Source: Pseudomonas sp. Bc-h | Lineage (GTDB): Bacteria > Pseudomonadota > Gammaproteobacteria > Pseudomonadales > Pseudomonadaceae | DNA: 64,000 nt | NCBI RefSeq assembly: GCF_002080045.1 | Contig: NZ_MUIN01000011.1 | Location: 62,001-126,000 of the forward strand | Reading direction: 5' to 3' | Shown here: positions 62,867-64,000 of the stretch, piece after piece | Numbering within the stretch: the first letter of the stretch is position 1 | Layout of the letters: every line of letters begins with the position of its first letter | The notes under the pieces: model-generated | Told to the model about the DNA's origin: nothing | What the model saw: the letters and a program-made list of their open reading frames with translations, nothing else | Databases searched by the model: none | Translations under genes and position numbers: made by a program

Positions 62867-63720
62867 TGCTGAGCTTTTCCCTCGGCCCCTTGGTGCTGGC
62901 GATGAATCACCTGCTGTTGCTTCCAGCACTGGCGCTGGCGACGCTGGTGGGCTGGATCAGCGGTCGTCGTCAGAGGATCAATCCGGAGCGCGCGCTGTTC
63001 GGCCTGTTTCTGCTGGGGCTGGTCGTCGCCCGCCTCGCTTTCGTGATCGGCTACTGGGCGCAGTATCGTGCCAACCCCATAAGTATCATCGACATTCGCG
63101 ACGGCGGATTTTCCGTCTGGCCGGGGGTGATTGCGGTGCTTACCGGCGCCCTGCTTTTCGGCTGGAAGAAACCAACCCTGCGAATGCCCATGAGCATGGG
63201 CGTCGCCAGTGGCCTGGTGTTCTGGGGGCTGGCGAATCTGCTGGTCAGTGTGTTCCACCACGACGCGAATCTGCCGGATCTGACTTTGCGTAATGCAGCT
63301 GGAGAACCCGTGCAACTGAGCAACTTTCGCGGCAAGCCTCTGGTGGTCAATCTATGGGCCACCTGGTGCCCGCCCTGCCGTCGCGAAATGCCAGTGCTGC
63401 AATCCGCGCAACAGCTCAATCCCGGTGTTGAGTTCCTGTTCGTCAACCAGGCAGAAACGCCTCGCGAGGTTGCGACTTTCTTCGCAAGCCAGGGTCTGCA
63501 TCTGAGCAACGTGCTGTTCGACGGTAATGGCGAGCTGGCGCAGCGCGTCGGCTCTGCCGCCCTGCCTACCACCCTTTTTTATGCCCCGGACGGTCGCTTG
63601 TCCGGCAGCCACATGGGCGAACTCTCCAGCGCCAGCCTCAAGCATTATCTGGACAACTTCAACGAAACGGCGCCGCCCGATTCCCGTCTTACGAACACTC
63701 CCTCAAGGAGCACTCAATGA
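62866..63720 (+). CDS. TlpA/DsbE-like thioredoxin fused to an LGT-like membrane domain
   Basis: 284 residues. Four or five TM helices (about 5-140) carry a block resembling prolipoprotein diacylglyceryl transferase (YWAQYRANPISIID, then GGFSVWPGV). After about 140 a TlpA-type thioredoxin domain follows with WCPPCR (about 171-176). The thiol domain is periplasmic and probably gets electrons from DsbD. The LGT-like part may serve only as a membrane anchor. It starts inside the dsbD stop and overlaps dsbG by ATGA. Family known in pseudomonads; substrate not. Confidence 0.9.
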   Translation: MLSFSLGPLVLAMNHLLLLPALALATLVGWISGRRQRINPERALFGLFLLGLVVARLAFVIGYWAQYRANPISIIDIRDGGFSVWPGVIAVLTGALLFGWKKPTLRMPMSMGVASGLVFWGLANLLVSVFHHDANLPDLTLRNAAGEPVQLSNFRGKPLVVNLWATWCPPCRREMPVLQSAQQLNPGVEFLFVNQAETPREVATFFASQGLHLSNVLFDGNGELAQRVGSAALPTTLFYAPDGRLSGSHMGELSSASLKHYLDNFNETAPPDSRLTNTPSRSTQ

Positions 63721-64000
63721 GTTTCATGCGTTTATCCGTCGTCGCCGTCAGCCTGCTCGTGCTGCAAAGCCCGCTGTTGCAGGCTGAGGAACTGCCCGCG
63801 CCGATCAAGGCTCTGGAAGCCAAGGGCGCGACGATCAAGGGCAGCTTCGACGCACCCGGCGGGCTCAAGGGTTTCGCCGCCGAATACCAGAAGCAGGCCA
63901 TGGCGCTGTACCTGACAGCCGACGGTAAACATGTGCTGGCGGGCAACCTGTTCGACGAAAAAGGCGAAGACCTCAGCGAAGCGCCACTACAAAAGCTGGT
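63717..64000 (+). CDS. dsbG: Thiol:disulfide interchange protein DsbG, 3' end outside window
   Basis: The first 94 codons. ATG at 63717 overlaps the previous stop (ATGA), with AGGAG 6 nt upstream. A signal peptide ends after about residue 23 (LLQAEE). The dimerisation domain typical of DsbC/DsbG begins with LPAPIKALEAKGATIKGSFD. DsbG reduces sulfenylated or misoxidised periplasmic proteins and is kept reduced by DsbD. The catalytic CxxC lies beyond the window. Confidence 0.9.
   Translation, partial: MSFMRLSVVAVSLLVLQSPLLQAEELPAPIKALEAKGATIKGSFDAPGGLKGFAAEYQKQAMALYLTADGKHVLAGNLFDEKGEDLSEAPLQKL

Overview
The window looks like a stretch of core and accessory chromosome from a fluorescent Pseudomonas, of the P. 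syringae / P. fluorescens type. Reasons: GC-rich codon use, many Pseudomonas-type REP palindromes in intergenic gaps, an arginine-type EF-P next to EarP, DsbD-TlpA-DsbG beside a two-component system, and a gpx-msrB-alaA block. No phage, transposase, CRISPR array or rRNA operon is visible. The species call is an inference from protein resemblance only.

Layout. 1-3.1 kb: the end of a SNF2-type helicase and a duplicated tRNA-Glu/tRNA-Gly array read leftward from one strong promoter. 3.3-10.5 kb: a membrane-anchored hypothetical protein, a coupled AAA ATPase / free-Met-sulfoxide reductase pair, a hybrid histidine kinase, gpx, msrB and alaA. 10.8-20 kb: housekeeping genes (htpX, tpm, a YgiD-type dioxygenase, deaD, a crotonase, a spermidine-synthase-like protein, class II DAHP synthase, a YcaQ-type protein). 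20-24.5 kb: DUF1127, LysR, TauE/SafE and the ohrR-ohr-esterase peroxide module. 24.6-26.4 kb: efp and earP. 26.5-30.4 kb: small proteins, a Gre-like factor, DUF1003, a thioesterase and an aldo-keto reductase.

30.5-38.7 kb is one probable seven-gene operon: a GntR/FCD regulator, two ABC ATPases, a binding protein, two permeases and a gamma-glutamyltransferase without a signal peptide. It looks like a system that imports gamma-glutamyl peptides or glutathione and cleaves them in the cytoplasm. 38.7-43.3 kb: an SDR-TetR pair, an NDH-2-like flavoprotein divergent from an Rrf2 regulator, and two coupled DUF202 membrane proteins. 43.5-49.1 kb: sugar-acid catabolism (fuconate dehydratase, LysR, galactarate dehydratase, MFS carrier). 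49.4-58.6 kb: two diguanylate cyclases, DeoR, SDR, an MscS channel with a cNMP domain, a GlxA-type regulator, an unannotated 58-residue acidic ORF and a serine-type transporter. 58.9-64 kb: a sensor/regulator pair (DsbS/DsbR-like) divergent from dsbD-tlpA-dsbG, which runs off the right edge.

The most interesting unexplained signals are regulatory. They are a GAACC(A/T) box array before the peptide-uptake operon, paired 11-bp-phased direct repeats between the dsb operon and its two-component system, three matching operators at ohrR and ohr, an intrinsic terminator inside the msrB leader, an 18-bp perfect hairpin between earP and efp, and the lone acidic micro-ORF with atypical codons at 55.8-56.0 kb.
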